Shown: positions 1 through 13,084, numbered from the stretch's first letter. The stretch is DNA of 64,000 nucleotides from Euglena gracilis (GCA_039621445.1 CP154954.1:59950168-60014167), one strand, 5' to 3'. Notes: generated by a model not told the origin, from the sequence alone. Numbers and translations are program-made.

Positions 1-100
1 TTTGGGCAATTTTGGCCATCCTTTGGCCATTTTGGGCTATTTTGGACTGTTTTTAGCCAACTTTTAGCAATTTTGGCCGAACCAACATCGTATACAAAAA
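1..100. repeat. TGGCCATTTT-rich low-complexity DNA
   Basis: The window opens with loosely repeated TTTTGGCCAT and TTTTGGGCTA words. The same words recur in the spacers of the tandem array, at 13.97 kb and at 34.3-34.6 kb. I see no gene in it. Confidence 0.5.
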
Positions 101-459
101 GATCGTCTCTGACCGGGGGGTGGTCGTTAGACAAGCCCGGTCGTTGGACAAGGGGGGGGGGGAGGTAAGCAAAGTGGTTGCACTCTGTTGTATGTTTTGC
201 AGACGTTCTAGTATGGTGTTGCTCAATCAAAAGTATGCCTTTCAAAACTGCATTCAACCTGAAAAATTCGAATGTCAATACTCCTTGACAATTGAAGGGG
301 GTAAAGGACAGGTGTCCATGGTACTTGAATGCAGTGGCAAAAAGAACTCTTTTTTTGAGGGGTGACCAGGTTGCTTAATACGTGTCCTGCTTTTGAGAGG
401 TTCCGGTGGCGGGTCATGCAAAAAATGGCCGACCGCCGACTGCGCCCGGGCAGGCACAC

Positions 460-543
460 CCGAGCCTCGTGCTGCTGGTTGTGCCGCTCCACCGCGTCCA
501 TGTCCGCTGCCATCCGCCGGTAGAATGTCTCGTAGGTGGCGAC
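460..543 (-). CDS. Exon of unrecognised gene L (YETFYRR exon)
   Basis: This 84-nt exon reads VATYETFYRRMAADMDAVER and eight more residues ending in HEAR. On the minus strand it follows an acceptor ending CTCTCCCCAG and is followed by the donor GTGTGCC. It is phase 0 at both ends, matching the upstream exon 1334-1486. The sequence looks helical and charged. I do not recognise a family. The gene continues beyond the left edge of the window, since no stop codon is visible. Confidence 0.6.
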
Positions 544-3500
544 CTGGGGAGAGGCCACTAGATTTACTACTGATCGCTGGGTCGAAGAGGACCTCCTAGG
601 GCGGGGGGATCTCCTGGCGGAAATGGCGCCGCCTGCATCATCCACGGGGATGAAAAAATAATACACATCAAATAATACATGATGCATACAAACTTTGTAA
701 TATAATACTAATAATAATAATAATACTAATAACAAAAAGAGTAATAATAATAAAAAACAGGAACAGGAAAAATGATAATAAAAATAACAACAATAATCAC
801 AGTAATAAGTAATAATAATAATAATTATTATTATCACTTTTGCATAATAATAATAATAATATATAATATAAATAATAATAGCAATAGTAATAGTAATAGT
901 AATAGTAATAATAATAGTAATAATAATGGTAATGGTAATAGTAATAGTAATAGTAATAATAATAGTAATAGTAATAGTAATAGTAATAGTAATGGTAATG
1001 GTAATGGTAATAGTAATAGTAATAGTAATAGTAATAATAATAGGAATAGGAAGAGGATACCGTTTTCCCCATTTCCCCCTTCGCACCCGAGAAACTGGCC
1101 GAAAAACCGGTGAGTCGGGACCGCTGAAATTGGGTACTGGCTCGTTTTTAGAACAGGGCCCGGCCCTGTCGTACTGGTGCCCCCCCCCCCCCCAGGGGGC
1201 ACCGAGACTGCCATACCCCCCCCCCCAATGGCACTGCCCTCCGGCAAGCCAATGAGCGCGGGGGGGGGGGGGGGCGGTTATATCTCGGATCCCAAAGTCG
1301 GGCCGGGGGGTGTTACCACGGGGGCCGCCACACCCGCCGCTGCTGGGCCTCCGCGAAGGGCACGAGGTGCAGCGACTCCCGCAGGGCGGGGGGGCTGGCG
1401 GGCTTCCCCGCGCCGGGCCCGGGGGGGCTGGGCGGCGGGGCCGAGCCGGGGCCGGCCGCCCGCGGCGAGCCCTCCGCCGGGGCCCCCTGGGCGGGAGGGG
1501 GCAGGGGTCGGGCAACGCAGCCTTGTGTGGTGCCATGGCAGGCACACCCCTGGGGGGGGGGGGGGGGCCTCGGCCGGACCCACACCCTACCCCCCCCCCC
1601 CCCCCGGGCACGCCAAAAAAAACCCCAGACCCCGGGGGGGGATGGGGTTGGGGGGCCCCGGCCATCTGTGGCTCCCTTTTTGCTGGGCCGGACTTTTTTT
1701 CCAGCGGATCGCTGAGCACCGCCGTCGAGGGAACACCAATTTGACCGATTTTGTGGTAATTTTGTTAATTTTATTTCGTGTTAATTCGGCTGCTTCGAGC
1801 CACCCTAAAAGCCACTGCTCAGGTGGGGGGTCCTTTCTCCCTCCTGGTCCGGACCACCCTCCCTCCCCACCTGTTTTCACATCGAACCCTTCCCCAGAGG
1901 GTGGTCCGCAATCCCTCTGGGAGTTGCTGGTAAAAAAGGGGGGTGGCTGGCTGGTTGGCTGACCTCCCAAGAAAAAAACGGCAGTGATGAGGATATCCTG
2001 AATGGATATCACTTACGCTTTCAATGGCGCGAGCGCGTCTCGCTTATATGCAATACTGTCTCTCAACTTATTATACAGTTTTCCGGGCAGGGTCAGCTCC
2101 GGCTGGCCGACCCAGGCAATTTTTTTCTAAAAAAATTGCCATTTTTGGGCCCCTGGCGCCGTGAGATGTTCTATGCGGGGGGGGGGGCACAACATAGACC
2201 CTCGAAAACGCGCACAGAAAAAACGAAAATAAAAATGCAAATAAACGCAAGTCGTATGTGAAACCCTTAAGGAGCTCCCCAAAAGATGTTCACTTTCTGT
2301 TGGAGAGGATGGAAAAGTTTTGGTTGCGTAGGGGATTATTTCATTTGGCATAAAAAATAAGCATTTTGTTCACCAAAAAAAAGTCAAAAAAAATGAGAAA
2401 AATTTTGGTCCAGGGGCAAAACTGGGGCCAAAACTAGAAAATTTTCATAATCAAAGAATTTTTGCGCAAAAATCCAAACACCGCCAGGGAAAAAAAACAA
2501 CAAAAAACACAAAAAAATTGACGAATTGCATATTCTGCATTTTTTATTTTATTTTTGTGAACCTGACGTTTTCCTCGTAATTCCATACAATTGTTCTGAA
2601 TTTTACTGCCATTTTTTGCATGTTTTGGCAATTTTTTGATTTTTGTGATTTTTGTGTTTTCCCCAAAAATTTGAACATTTTTGTGCATTTTTGCGCATTT
2701 TTTGTAAATTTGTGCATTTTTTTCAAGGCCGGGCTAGTACATCCCCCGGATTTAAGGAGGCTGTACAGATCAGCGGGTGGGGTGCCCCCCCCCCTTCCAG
2801 TCCCCACTCCAGTCCAGGAGGGGGGAGTCCGGACGACACAATCACTTAGTCACTGGCCGACCCCCCCCCGGGGTGGTGACTGGTTTTTTCAGAGTGACTG
2901 ACTGGTTTTGGCCCCCTCCCCCGAGGGGGGGGGGGTTGGCAAGAAGCCACTAAAGTGACCCAGGAAATTTATTTTGGCCTTTTTTTGCATGTTTTGGCCA
3001 AACTTCCTTTGGATTCCCGCCGACCCCGGGGGGGGGGGGTAGTGATGAACTGGTTTCCCAAAAAAGTGACTGACTGGCTCTTCGAAGAGTGGAGTGACCC
3101 CCCCCCCGCAGGTCGGTAAAAAAATTGTCTGGTCTGGACCACACATCTCTTTAAGGTTTTGCAGACCCCGGGGGGGGGGGGGCTGCTGCGCCAGCCCTGG
3201 TTGTGCTTTTTTTGTGGCTTCTGATTTTTGGCAAATTTTCCTTTTGCGTTTCATGTGAAAACTTGGGTAAATCACAAAAAAAATGTATCAAAAAGCAAAA
3301 AAAAAATGCACCAAAATCGAAAAATGCGCAAAAAAATGCTCAAAACTGCGAAGTCCATCCCCCCCCCACTGAAAATCGAACCCTGGTGGTCACCCGTGGA
3401 CCCTGGCCAAGGGGGTGGGGACGCCCACACACCATCACGTCAGCCAAGGTGGTCACCCGCCCCACGCGGCTCGCAGGGGTGCGCTGTGCGGGCATCTCGC

Positions 3501-4507
3501 GGCTCAGCTGGGAGAAGCCCACACCCATCGCGTCGAGGTACTCATCCGGCATGCAGTCGGAGGCCGCCTGCACAGGTCACACAGGAACGGGACCGCCGTC
3601 ATTTGTGGCCCTTTCCAAGCGGTACGCATCGCAAAACTGTTGAAACGGGGGGACATCGACTTATTGATGGGGGTTAAGGTGTGAGCAGGTTAAGGTGTGA
3701 AGTGACTGTCTTGGTCATTCATTAATTCATGGTCAAGGGTCCCCCCAAATAGTGGCATCGGGTGGCCCATGCGGCCCATGTGACTTTGGGCTCGGCGCGA
3801 AGCACTGGGCCGAAAAATTCGGCCTCAAGGAAACTAAAAAAGGTTATTTGTGCCTTTGTTGAACAAAAAAAATCAAAAATGCTTTTGTCATTTTGGAGGG
3901 ATCCTGGGTGCCCCCCGACAGTCAAGAGGGGACCATGGCGTCTTTAACCCCCCCCCCCAGGAGGTCAGAGGCTCAGAGGCTGGAAAATTTGGGCTGGCTG
4001 GAAAAAAGATGCCGGCTGCACCCCCTTGAGTCCCCCAGCTGGAGCTATCCCCGACTCGAGGTCGAACCAAACGGGGTGCCAAAAAAAAAATCGAAACTGC
4101 AAAAATGCATTTTTCGGCCGAATTTTGAGCTGGCCGCCAATTCCGACCCATTTTCGCCCATTTTTGTCCCCCCCCCCCCGAAATGCAAAAATACATTGCC
4201 GTTTAGCCACCATTTGGGCGGCTGGAAAATAAATAAAACGCATTGATGGGGGGGGGAGGGGGATTCAGGGCTGGAAAAAGGCTGCTGGCTGGCTGGACCC
4301 CCCTCGGAGGTGGTGTCAAATTTTCTTAAGCGATGCCCTGGGGGGGACCCCCCACCTGAAATCAGGTCACCCTCTCAATATTGAACCCGGAGGGAACAGC
4401 ACAGAAACAGAACAACACACAGTGAATGGGGGTCAGGGCTGACCTTGCTCCGCGGGTAGCTGCGCTGGGAGCCCAGCAGGTACGCATCCTTCTTGGGCCG
4501 GGCTGGG
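460..4507 (-). CDS. Gene L, span of four linked exons (partial)
   Basis: Exons 4444-4507, 3433-3567, 1334-1486 and 460-543 join without a frame break (phases 2-0, 0-0, 0-0, 0-0) and share donors of the GTGTG or GTCAG type. Together they give about 145 residues: a basic segment, a mixed segment, a Pro-rich linker and a charged helix-like segment. Neither the start nor the stop is in view. The function is unknown. The upstream part may be the array gene at 14.3-30.0 kb, on phase grounds only. Confidence 0.5.
700..1046. repeat. AT-rich (TAATAG)n-type microsatellite
   Basis: About 350 bp are built of AAT, AGT and AAG triplets, with a regular TAATAG core from about 880 to 1046. The long Asn/Ser, Tyr or Leu open frames over it are products of the repeat. 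It lies in the intron between the exons at 1334 and 460. Confidence 0.9.
1334..1486 (-). CDS. Exon of gene L, Pro/Ala/Gly-rich
   Basis: This 153-nt exon (51 codons, phase 0 to 0) starts after the strong acceptor CCCCTCCCGCCCAG and ends at the donor GTGTGGCGG. It begins GAPAEGSPRAAGPG, runs through a Pro-rich stretch, and ends with the better-ordered LHLVPFAEAQQRR. It joins in frame to the exon at 460-543. The Pro/Ala-rich part looks like a flexible linker. No family was recognised. GC content is far above the flanking AT-rich intron. Confidence 0.6.
1541..1660. repeat. Fragment of CAGGGG-type dispersed element
   Basis: C/G runs, a CTCGGCCGGACCCAC core and an A-run followed by CCCC match the elements at 5.2, 30.8, 40.9 and 46.8 kb. 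The ends are not resolved here. The stretch from 1661 to 2828 holds further C/G-run repeats and A-rich DNA, with no gene I can support. Confidence 0.45.
2829..3140. mobile_element. MITE-like element, CAGTCAGTCACT family
   Basis: The left end reads TCCGGACGACACAATCA. The right end reads TTGTCTGGTCTGGA, an imperfect inverted match. Inside are repeated 'gtgactgactgg' words between C/G runs. Similar words occur at 33.65-34.0, 36.2, 47.37 and 58.85 kb, so this is a dispersed family. No target-site duplication is clear. Confidence 0.5.
3433..3567 (-). CDS. Exon of gene L (MPDEYLDAM exon)
   Basis: This 135-nt exon (45 codons, phase 0 to 0) follows the acceptor GACCTGTGCAG and ends at the donor ATG|GTGTGTGGG. 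It contains SDCMPDEYLDAMGVGFSQL and ends VGRVTTLADVM. The translation is compact and well mixed in composition, unlike the repeat-derived frames nearby. It is in phase with the exons at 4444-4507 and 1334-1486. I do not recognise the family. Confidence 0.65.
3934..4340. mobile_element. hAT-like MITE, 407 bp
   Basis: The ends are CATGGCGTCTTTAA and TTAAGCGATGCCCTG, imperfect inverted repeats. They are flanked by an 8-bp duplication with one mismatch (GAGGGGAC at 3926-3933, GGGGGGAC at 4341-4348). The interior shares 'gctcagaggctgg' and 'ggctggaaaaagg' blocks with the element at 59137-59556 and with 36.24-36.70 kb. No coding capacity. Confidence 0.7.
4444..4507 (-). CDS. Exon of gene L (KKDAYLLGSQRSY exon)
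   Basis: This 64-nt exon reads PARPKKDAYLLGSQRSYPRS and one more Lys. It follows the acceptor GCCGCAAATCAG and ends at AAG|GTCAGCC. One base precedes the first full codon, so the upstream exon must end in phase 2. It ends in phase 0, matching 3433-3567. The exons of the tandem array also end in phase 2, so they are phase-compatible donors to this exon. Whether they are really spliced to it is unknown. Confidence 0.55.
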
Positions 4508-4852
4508 CTGATTTGCGGCAGCCTGTGATGCGGAAGGTGTGGAACGAGGGGGGGGAGGATGGGCTGCTGAAATATTCTACTCTCATTCACATAGTTGGAA
4601 GTGAGGATGGTCACAGAATTCAATATTTTTCTGGATAAAATGGCAAATATGGTTGGATTCAGCGCTGTGGTGCAGGTGCCACGGCACAAAAAAAAATCAG
4701 TGGTGGTCGCAGCACAAGAAACCGTTTCTGCCGTGGTGACAGCAAACAATTTGTTTTTTCTGTGAAGGACGCGGTGCTGAGCTTTATTTGCCGCGGCCCA
4801 GCACAAAACAAATTTTCCATGCAAAATCAAATGGGATGGGAATGAAATGGTA

Positions 4853-5062
4853 AACCCCCCCAACCCCCCCAATAACCCGGCGGGGTGCCAGGTTATTGGA
4901 ACCAACCTTTGGTCCTGCCACCTTTGGCCCTGCCAGAATATTTGGGCACTTTTTTCAGGGTCATAAAAGAGGGTGCCAAGTATCTGGAACCATCTTTCTT
5001 GCCCCTCCCCCCGCCAACTGCCAGGAGCAAGGGCCCCGCCAGGTTATTTGGGGGGGGGTTAG
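4853..5062. mobile_element. Short inverted-repeat element (AATAACCCGGCGGGG family)
   Basis: The left end reads AACCCCCCCAATAACC then CGGCGGGG. The right end reads CCCCGCCAGGTTATTTGGGG, then a G run and TTA. This is a 210-bp MITE-like unit. It resembles the larger element at 9827-10214 in its C-run plus AATAA termini. The target duplication is not clear because of homopolymers. Confidence 0.55.
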
Positions 5063-5235
5063 TCATGGGCCAGTGTTTCCCACAGAATCATGCAGATGGT
5101 ATTCGAGTCCCATTTGAGATTAGTTGAGATAATTGTGATTATCTGTGCTGCCAAAAAAAGCTTCCCGTTTTCATTTAAATCGCAAAAAAATATCAATACG
5201 TACATAAAATATTTTCTGCACCGAAAAGTAAACCC

Positions 5236-5346
5236 ACTCCCCCCTGGCCACTCCCCCCTGGGGGGACCCCCGGGGGGGGGGCTCGGCCGGACCCACCCAC
5301 CCTGCCCCCCCCCCCGGGGAGTCCAAGACTAAAAAAAACCCCTGGC
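5236..5346. repeat. 5'-truncated CAGGGG-family element
   Basis: It contains CTCGGCCGGACCCACCCACC, a C run, and ends GACTAAAAAAAACCCCTG. It matches the right part of the complete element at 30786-31051. The left inverted end is missing. Confidence 0.55.
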
Positions 5347-5359
5347 CACAATATGGCGT

Positions 5360-5596
5360 ATGTCCGTGACCACAGCTGAAGTTACGGCTGCCACAAAACC
5401 AAAAAAAAGTGTCACCATGCGAAAAACCTTGAAACGGTGCTACACGAATACCTGTGAAACGGATGGCAAGCGATCAAAATTTACGTTCAAAGAACTGAAG
5501 CATTGCCTTAATTCAGTTCGATTTGTGGTGCAGGAGTGTTTCCAACATAATAAAAGTGGCATACTTGTTGGGGGGCATGGTGGAGGTCCATGCTAA
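5360..5596 (+). CDS. Doubtful orphan ORF, 78 codons
   Basis: A plus-strand frame with a central MRKTLKRCYTNTCETDGKRS. It has a mixed, basic composition and low GC, unlike the minus-strand exons. There is no recognised domain and no splice or homology support. It may be a decayed transposon ORF or chance. Confidence 0.15.
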   Translation: MSVTTAEVTAATKPKKSVTMRKTLKRCYTNTCETDGKRSKFTFKELKHCLNSVRFVVQECFQHNKSGILVGGHGGGPC

Positions 5597-5599
5597 GAG

Positions 5600-7205
<1,606 letters not shown>

Positions 7206-7559
7206 CCTCATCCTCATCATTGAGGGGGTGGGTGGTCGTGGCCCGCTGAAATTTGTGGCACAGAAAAACGCCGCCGCAGGCCTAAACTTTGGCGCAGCCC
7301 TGGGCAAAGCCCATGGTGGGTTTGATGAAATTGCCACCGTGCGTTGGAGCTGTTTTGCATGAGGGGTCCAAACTGCAGGCGTCATCTGGAAAATGGAAAT
7401 AAAATGGGACTGACATATGTCAGGGGCTCTATCATCATGTTGGGGGGCAGAGGGGGACGCTCTGCGGAAGGGGTTGCCTGTGGTGTGTTGGGTGAAGGCA
7501 TGGCACGAATCCGGGATCCTTCAACCTCCCCCCCCCCCGCCCCATCCACCTACCCAGGT

Positions 7560-7640
7560 CTGACACGTATCATTAACCCTATCCCCCACCATACCCCTAA
7601 CCCTTACCACAGCCCAACATTAAACCTACCCTAAACCCTC
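7560..7640. repeat. Degenerate CCCTAA-like tract
   Basis: AACCCTA and CCCCTAACCC words recur imperfectly. It resembles the CCCTAA/TTAGGG words inside the fold-back elements at 13 and 53-54 kb. Confidence 0.4.
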
Positions 7641-7644
7641 CCAA

Positions 7645-9200
7645 ACTTTTGCCCCCCCCCTACAATTGATGAACACTCCCTTGGGCTGGGACCTCAGATA
7701 CCCAAAGAATATCCTTCCCCACCGCCCTGTGAGGTACATCGAGGCGGAAGGTCATCAATTCCCTTCGAAATGGCATATTTTGACAATACAACGGAATGAA
7801 CATCAAATAAAATGCCACAGACATGCAAAATTTAAAAATGCGTAAAAATGTGTGTTTTGGTGTTATTCTTTCGAGTTTGAAAAAATAGCCCAAATAAAAT
7901 ACTCCCCCAAACCCCCCCTTCTCACCCCCAAGGTTGCATTCTTTTTGCCCAAGTTATACCCCCAGAAATATTATTTGGAGGGGTCACCCCGAACTTGAGC
8001 CTCGAGCAAGGAATGTCCCCGAAGTACCACCCTTTGTACCCTACACCCCTACCCTCACCCAGGTTCGTGCCATATGTACGGGTGAATGGGGAGGAAGGCT
8101 GATGGGGCCATCGTGGGCATATATCAGTATATGTTAACAAAACTGTGGATGTGTTTCAGTTTGTTGTTTGTTTCAGCCTCCACTTCGCTTTTGCATCATG
8201 CCTGCAAAACTGCTTGCAGTCAGTAGGCTGAAAGATCCTCTCTTTCAGAAGACCCTAACTTTCAAAAAAGAAAAACTTTCCCCTGTATTGGAGGGTACCC
8301 CTCGCTGTCCCCCCACAAATGTAAGCAACCGGTTGCCTTTATTTGGGTTGCCGAAAATCAGCCCTGGGGTTGCTTGTATTTGGGGATTGCCTGTATTTGG
8401 AATCTCACTGATTTGTGGTGTTTCCATACCATTGTAATAAAAATTCCTCAGAAATTTATATTTGGGGGTTGCTAACATTTGCGTGTTGGCCAGAAATCGG
8501 CCACAAGGTTGCTTATATTTAGGATTGCTTAATGCCAGGGGTTGGGAGGGGGTTATGCACATGAGCTGTAAATTGAAATGGACTTTTATGAGGTGAAACT
8601 GTTGCCTTTTTTTCTGAATTTGTGATGTGTTTGATTATTTTGATGTCTTCAGTTGTGGGATTCAACTTTTAATTTTGGGCGCAGAGTGCCAGAAGGAAAA
8701 TTTTACCTTTTGGGGGTTCAGGGTGTCCTGCGACCGATGAAGGGAAAATACCCTTCCCACCTCTCCTTATGTCGAACCCTGGCCCTGCCCTTCTGAAAAG
8801 TTGGGATCCAGAACACCCGTCGCCCAAGTCATAAACTTGCAGGAAATAAATTTTTCAAAAATTCTACTGAAAACGGGGGGCATACCCTTCGCAGAAAATG
8901 CAACAAGGGAGTTGCACTCAGGCAACAGCCCCATGCCTGGGGTGTGTTGTAAATCCTTCCGGGAGAAATTGCCCCGGCATTCTGGAGAGGAAACTCCATT
9001 TCATTTATAGCGAAGGATGAATACAGCAACCAGCACTCAAAACGCCCAGCAAGCTGTTCTCAGGGAGAGAACAGTCAAGTCACTTATTTGGCAACCTTAC
9101 GCTGGTGGCAGACCCCCAGCCGGGGGGGAGTCTCGTTAGTCGAACCGCGCGGGGAAGGGAGGGGTGGGGCAATGACTTTTGGAGGAGTTGGGGGGGAGCA
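7645..9200. repeat. Spacer with imperfect GGTTGCTTGTATTTGGGG repeats
   Basis: At about 8325-8535 the phrase GGTTGC plus TATTTGGG occurs at least five times, imperfectly. Around 8762-8781 the sequence CTTATGTCGAACCCTG matches the right end of the CAGGGTTCGA element family. No gene seen. Confidence 0.45.
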
Positions 9201-9201
9201 C

Positions 9202-9277
9202 AAGAGCCTTCAAGCAAGCCAACACGATGGGGCCGCTGCCGACTTGGCGACAAGGCTCGGCCCCTCGGGCCTCCGCC
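9202..9277 (-). CDS. Weak exon candidate (acceptor at 9278)
   Basis: It follows the pyrimidine-rich acceptor GGCCCCCCTCGGCAG. One frame reads AEARGAEPCRQVGSGPIVLA. It could follow the candidate at 9322-9368. The donor is unsure and a second frame is also open for about 20 codons. Confidence 0.3.
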
Positions 9278-9321
9278 CTGCCGAGGGGGGCCGAGGTGGG
9301 AGGCGGGAGGCGGGGACTTAC

Positions 9322-9368
9322 CGGATATGGGAAGGGGAGAGGCCAGGCAAGGCCAGCCTTCGCCGGTG
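9322..9368 (-). CDS. Weak exon candidate with consensus donor
   Basis: 47 nt between the acceptor CTGCCACCACCCAG and the donor CG|GTAAGT, the best consensus donor in the window. One frame reads HRRRLALPGLSPSHIR and joins in frame to the candidate at 9202-9277. The other frame fits the phase-2 donors of the array. Confidence 0.35.
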
Positions 9369-9473
9369 CTGGGTGGTGGCAGGAAGGGGGGGAACACAAG
9401 CAAGTCGGAGGTTGAACCAAATCAAGTTCATGATTGGCTTCAGACAGTTTTGTGTCGCTCTGTAGCCATTTAA

Positions 9474-9528
9474 AAGGTTTCTCGGATGGCATTGACGATG
9501 ATGTTCACGGTGGCAGTCGTCACCCTCC
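9474..9528 (-). CDS. Weak terminal-exon candidate (NIIVNAIRETF stop)
   Basis: After the acceptor GCAACTTCCCAG, one frame reads RVTTATVNIIVNAIRETF then TAA. It is short but protein-like, with alternating hydrophobic residues. There is no phase-matched upstream exon, so this is tentative. Confidence 0.3.
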
Positions 9529-9826
9529 CTGGGAAGTTGCCTCAAGCCAAATTGGCCAGCACAGAGGGAGAGGCAAATTCCACTTGAGGCGAATAGCTTA
9601 CCAAGGGGATATCGGGGGCGGGGGGTTCATATTCACACGTACATTCGTTTTTCACATTCGTGCTTCCAATCACAGTCATCTGCACATAGTGGTTACATTT
9701 AGGTTTTGATTCATCCCCCCCAAGAAACTGTCGCCTGAAAGGTCTGGCAGTACTGGTGAAGTGGACAAGTCGAATATGATAAATGGTTGGCCGGTACCAG
9801 GGAACCAGCCAATTGATGACAGGGCA

Positions 9827-10214
9827 GTAAACCCCCCCAAATAATACCCCCCCCCCCCTTGGGGTCCGACTTCGGCCGCCGAAATAATACCCCCCCCCCC
9901 TCCTGTTTCGGGCCGAAGGCCCGGATTTTTGACACGAAAATGTCGGTAAAAATCACAATCTCTGACAACAAATTACGAAAAAATCAATTTTTCTGGCTCA
10001 TCTGACCTCCAAAAAATGGTGAAATTTCACAAGAAAGTGCAAAAAATGACCCCAAAGGGGGTTTTGGGTGCTATTTTGGGTTTTACGGGACTTCGAAAAA
10101 TTTCGAAAATTTTGGGAAAATAATACCCCCCCAAATAATACCCCCCCCTCGGGCCGGGACTTCGGGCGAAAAAATAATACCCCGGGGGGTATTATTTGGG
10201 GGGGGGGGGTTACC
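9827..10214. mobile_element. MITE-like element with CCCCAAATAATACCCC ends
   Basis: The left end is GTAAACCCCCCCAAATAATA and the right end is the inverse, TATTATTTGGGG then a G run and GTTAC. Extra inner copies of AAATAATACCCC lie near both ends. It is 388 bp with no ORF. The target duplication is not resolved. Its right edge abuts a possible splice donor (see findings). Confidence 0.7.
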
Positions 10215-10340
10215 AGAGACCCAGCAGCTCCTGGGTGGGACCCTGACAGATCTTGAGCAATGACGATTTCCCAGCGGGGAGGGCCATTTCAAACGCGCAA
10301 TGCTCTTCCACCACAGCAGCACAGGATGAATTGGTGGGTA
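10215..10340 (-). CDS. Doubtful exon abutting a MITE end
   Basis: A minus-strand frame reads VVEEHCAFEMALPAGKSSLL and continues to CTCTG, where the MITE's terminal bases GTAACC would serve as donor. Codon use is less GC-rich than in the other exons. No family assigned; AGKSS alone is not a P-loop. Confidence 0.25.
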
Positions 10341-12984
10341 CTGGGAGCCGGATACAGAGGTATAAACAGGACTGAGAGAAGACACGCAACAGCTGGGCTA
10401 CATAGAGGGTGAACAGAAGGAGGGAGGGGCAACCTGGTACGTAAAGAGTCACATCTGGAGTATGGCAGAGGCTGCAACAACTCGTTCGAGACCATCCCAG
10501 AGATTCTAGTTATTCATTATTCATTTCTGCGCTGCATTGTAATGTAAATATTTTCCCTCCTCTGGGTAATTCAGCATGAGCATAGTTAATTAATAAGGTG
10601 AAGTGGAGGTTGGGGTAAGCCTGGAGAGGTACGCCAACAAATGCCAGAATAAAACTGCATCTCAATGAACTTTTTTTTTGGATATTTCTTTGGAGTTTAA
10701 ATTTTGGATTGACATTCCCAAATGCTTGTCACCTTCCACGTCGGTGGGGTCAAGCGATGTGATTGAGGGAGTTAGTACCGTCCATCGTGTGGGCAGCTAA
10801 TAAAGTTACTGTGTACCCTGCAGCACAACAGGCTTAATTTTCGCTGACCGAGATAGAATAAAGGGCTTCAAAAATTCGCGTTGTTGGCCCCTTCTTTTTG
10901 GGTCTGTTTGCCAGCCTCTTTCACAGACCCAGAATTGCAAAGGAACAACCACTTGTCTGTGAATGCAATAATCACAACGGTGACGACCAGACAGGACATA
11001 GGTCCAAAAGAAGGACTGTGTTGTCATGAAAGAAACCCAAGCTCACGGATTCAGAAAAATAGAAAATATCACTACACGTTGCAAGAGCACAAATCCTTCC
11101 TCAGAACAACGCTTCAACACCATTTTGGCCAGAAACCAAGAAAAGCATTCAAGAGGGGGTGCTCTGCAGCGAACCATGCTGCAGCCATGTGGGTGACGAG
11201 CCGAGCAACCGGAAAGCCGTACTCCACACACCTCAGAGGTTGGTGAGGGTTGACCGAAGCTAGAAAGATTCCTTGCCAGTGGGGGTCTCACAGACAAGGT
11301 CTCTCATCCAAAAAGGTATTCATATGGATTTGAGATAAAGGACAAATGTGTCCCTCCCCTTAGGTCGATGGCTGCCAACACTTCGGATTCATAGAGACAA
11401 CCACGGGATGAACAAAGGGGTGCGATGCAAGGGGAAGGGGCAACAGACTTCTCTGAGAAGATTCACAAGAGAAATGTGCCGAAAAGATTCGGCACTTTTG
11501 CCAAAAAGGGGAAGTGTTGGCGTTGCCAGCGCTCATTGTTCCATTTGATGTAGCCCTCTTTTTGATAATTGCTTGCGAGGTTTTGTCACAGTCGCATGCA
11601 TGGCATCTCACTCTCGAATGCTCCTAAAAGGGCAAGTGACCAATTCTTCCCTGATAGCCCCTCCCCAACTTCTGAGGCTTGTCCCTTTGGGAAATAAATT
11701 ATTTGCTTGTAAGCTATTTTTGAAATCCACACCAGGATGCTCTGGGTCTCCCCCTGTCTCAAGCAATCCTTCCAAGAAAAATTTTTGTGTTCTCTCGCGC
11801 GTTTATTTACCATTTTTATATTTTACTCACACACATATTTTCAAGTTATGTCCCTGCTCTGTCGCTTCGTTTGGCGAAACCCTGCTGGACCGATAAACTC
11901 AGATCACAGGTTTTCCCTGGGAGCACCGGGGCTGTTGCGAGGGGCGTCGGCCACTCAACCTCCACTGGGCCGTGCACACGAATAGAACAGGATGCAGCCC
12001 CCTCACATCACCTGCAAGGGAGGCGCTATCCGAAGACAACACGCAAGACACAGGAAGGGGGGAGGACCAAGATACCGCCATTGCATCATCCCCCCCCAAA
12101 AAACCAGCCTCTACACTTAATCACCCCTTTCTTCTATTGTTAAAATCATGGTAAAAAAACCATATTTTGCCAAACTTTGTATGTTCACCGAATTTTCACT
12201 TCGCCACCGTCCATTCATTAACTGAAAAGAGGAACTGTTGTTTTGGCTCATTCCTCTCATTCCCTGCTCTCTCAATGACGAACTGCCCCAGTCAGCTGGT
12301 TTTTTTGGGGGGTGGTTATTGCACACATCAACCATGAAGATTGTTGCTTTTCGCAATTGTGGACACCAACCAAAATTTCTTTCCATTTTGAAGCCTTGGC
12401 AACAGGGACTTCTAAGACAAGAGAAGAATGGGAACAGGAGAAGAGCAGCATGCATAGGTGTTGTGTTGTGAGAGGATTTTCAAGTCAGCAGACATCCATT
12501 TTCAGCCCCCCCCCCTTGATGTCAACTGCCAGCGCCAGGTGGTGCTCTGGAGGTGGAGTGGCAGGTCCACCCCCTTTCCTTGATTTGAAGTTTTGCGGCA
12601 CGTTATGGAGGTTTTTGAAGTTGGTTACGAAAGGAGTGGAGGTGTACATGCCACATAAACAATTGACTGTTCGAGAATTCTGCTACTGGGGGGACCGACC
12701 AAAAAAATAAGCCTAAATGCAGTTTGGCTGCCCAAGTGTTTGTATAAAGCAATGGCGACGGCCACAACGGCTGAGGCATTGCCATCCCACTGACAGCGGC
12801 GCCCACGAACGCATGTCTGCAGCGTCGACTGTGCGCTCGGTGAGGGGAGACCATGCCCAGCCGAGGCATCAGAGGTTGGGGACAGTGCGGGGAAAGGAAA
12901 CGGAGGGGACCACAGGTGGCAAAGCAGGGCATGACCGGGAGACACACGTTGGGATCTGGGGGAAAGCACACTGAATATTAAATC
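10341..12984. other. Spacer, no supportable gene
   Basis: Mixed-composition DNA with short open frames on both strands. The GC-richer stretch at 12740-12930 is open in several minus frames, but none has a convincing acceptor/donor pair. Confidence 0.4.
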
Positions 12985-13084
12985 TTACATATATATACAT
13001 ACATATGCATGCATATATACATATACACATACACACATATATACATATATGTATGTATATATACATATATATGTGTATATATAT
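12985..13084. repeat. ATATACAT microsatellite
   Basis: TATACATA and ATGCAT words flank the left side of the fold-back element at 13085. A shorter tract (13364-13395) lies on its right. Confidence 0.9.

Noticed and set aside
223-1719. 498-codon minus-strand open frame
   Set aside because: It reads through C-runs and a poly-Ile/Thr microsatellite. Only the two short exons inside it have splice support.
10260-10290. AGKSSLL as a P-loop
   Set aside because: No preceding Gly-rich strand (GxxxxGKS) and no other nucleotide-binding motif nearby.
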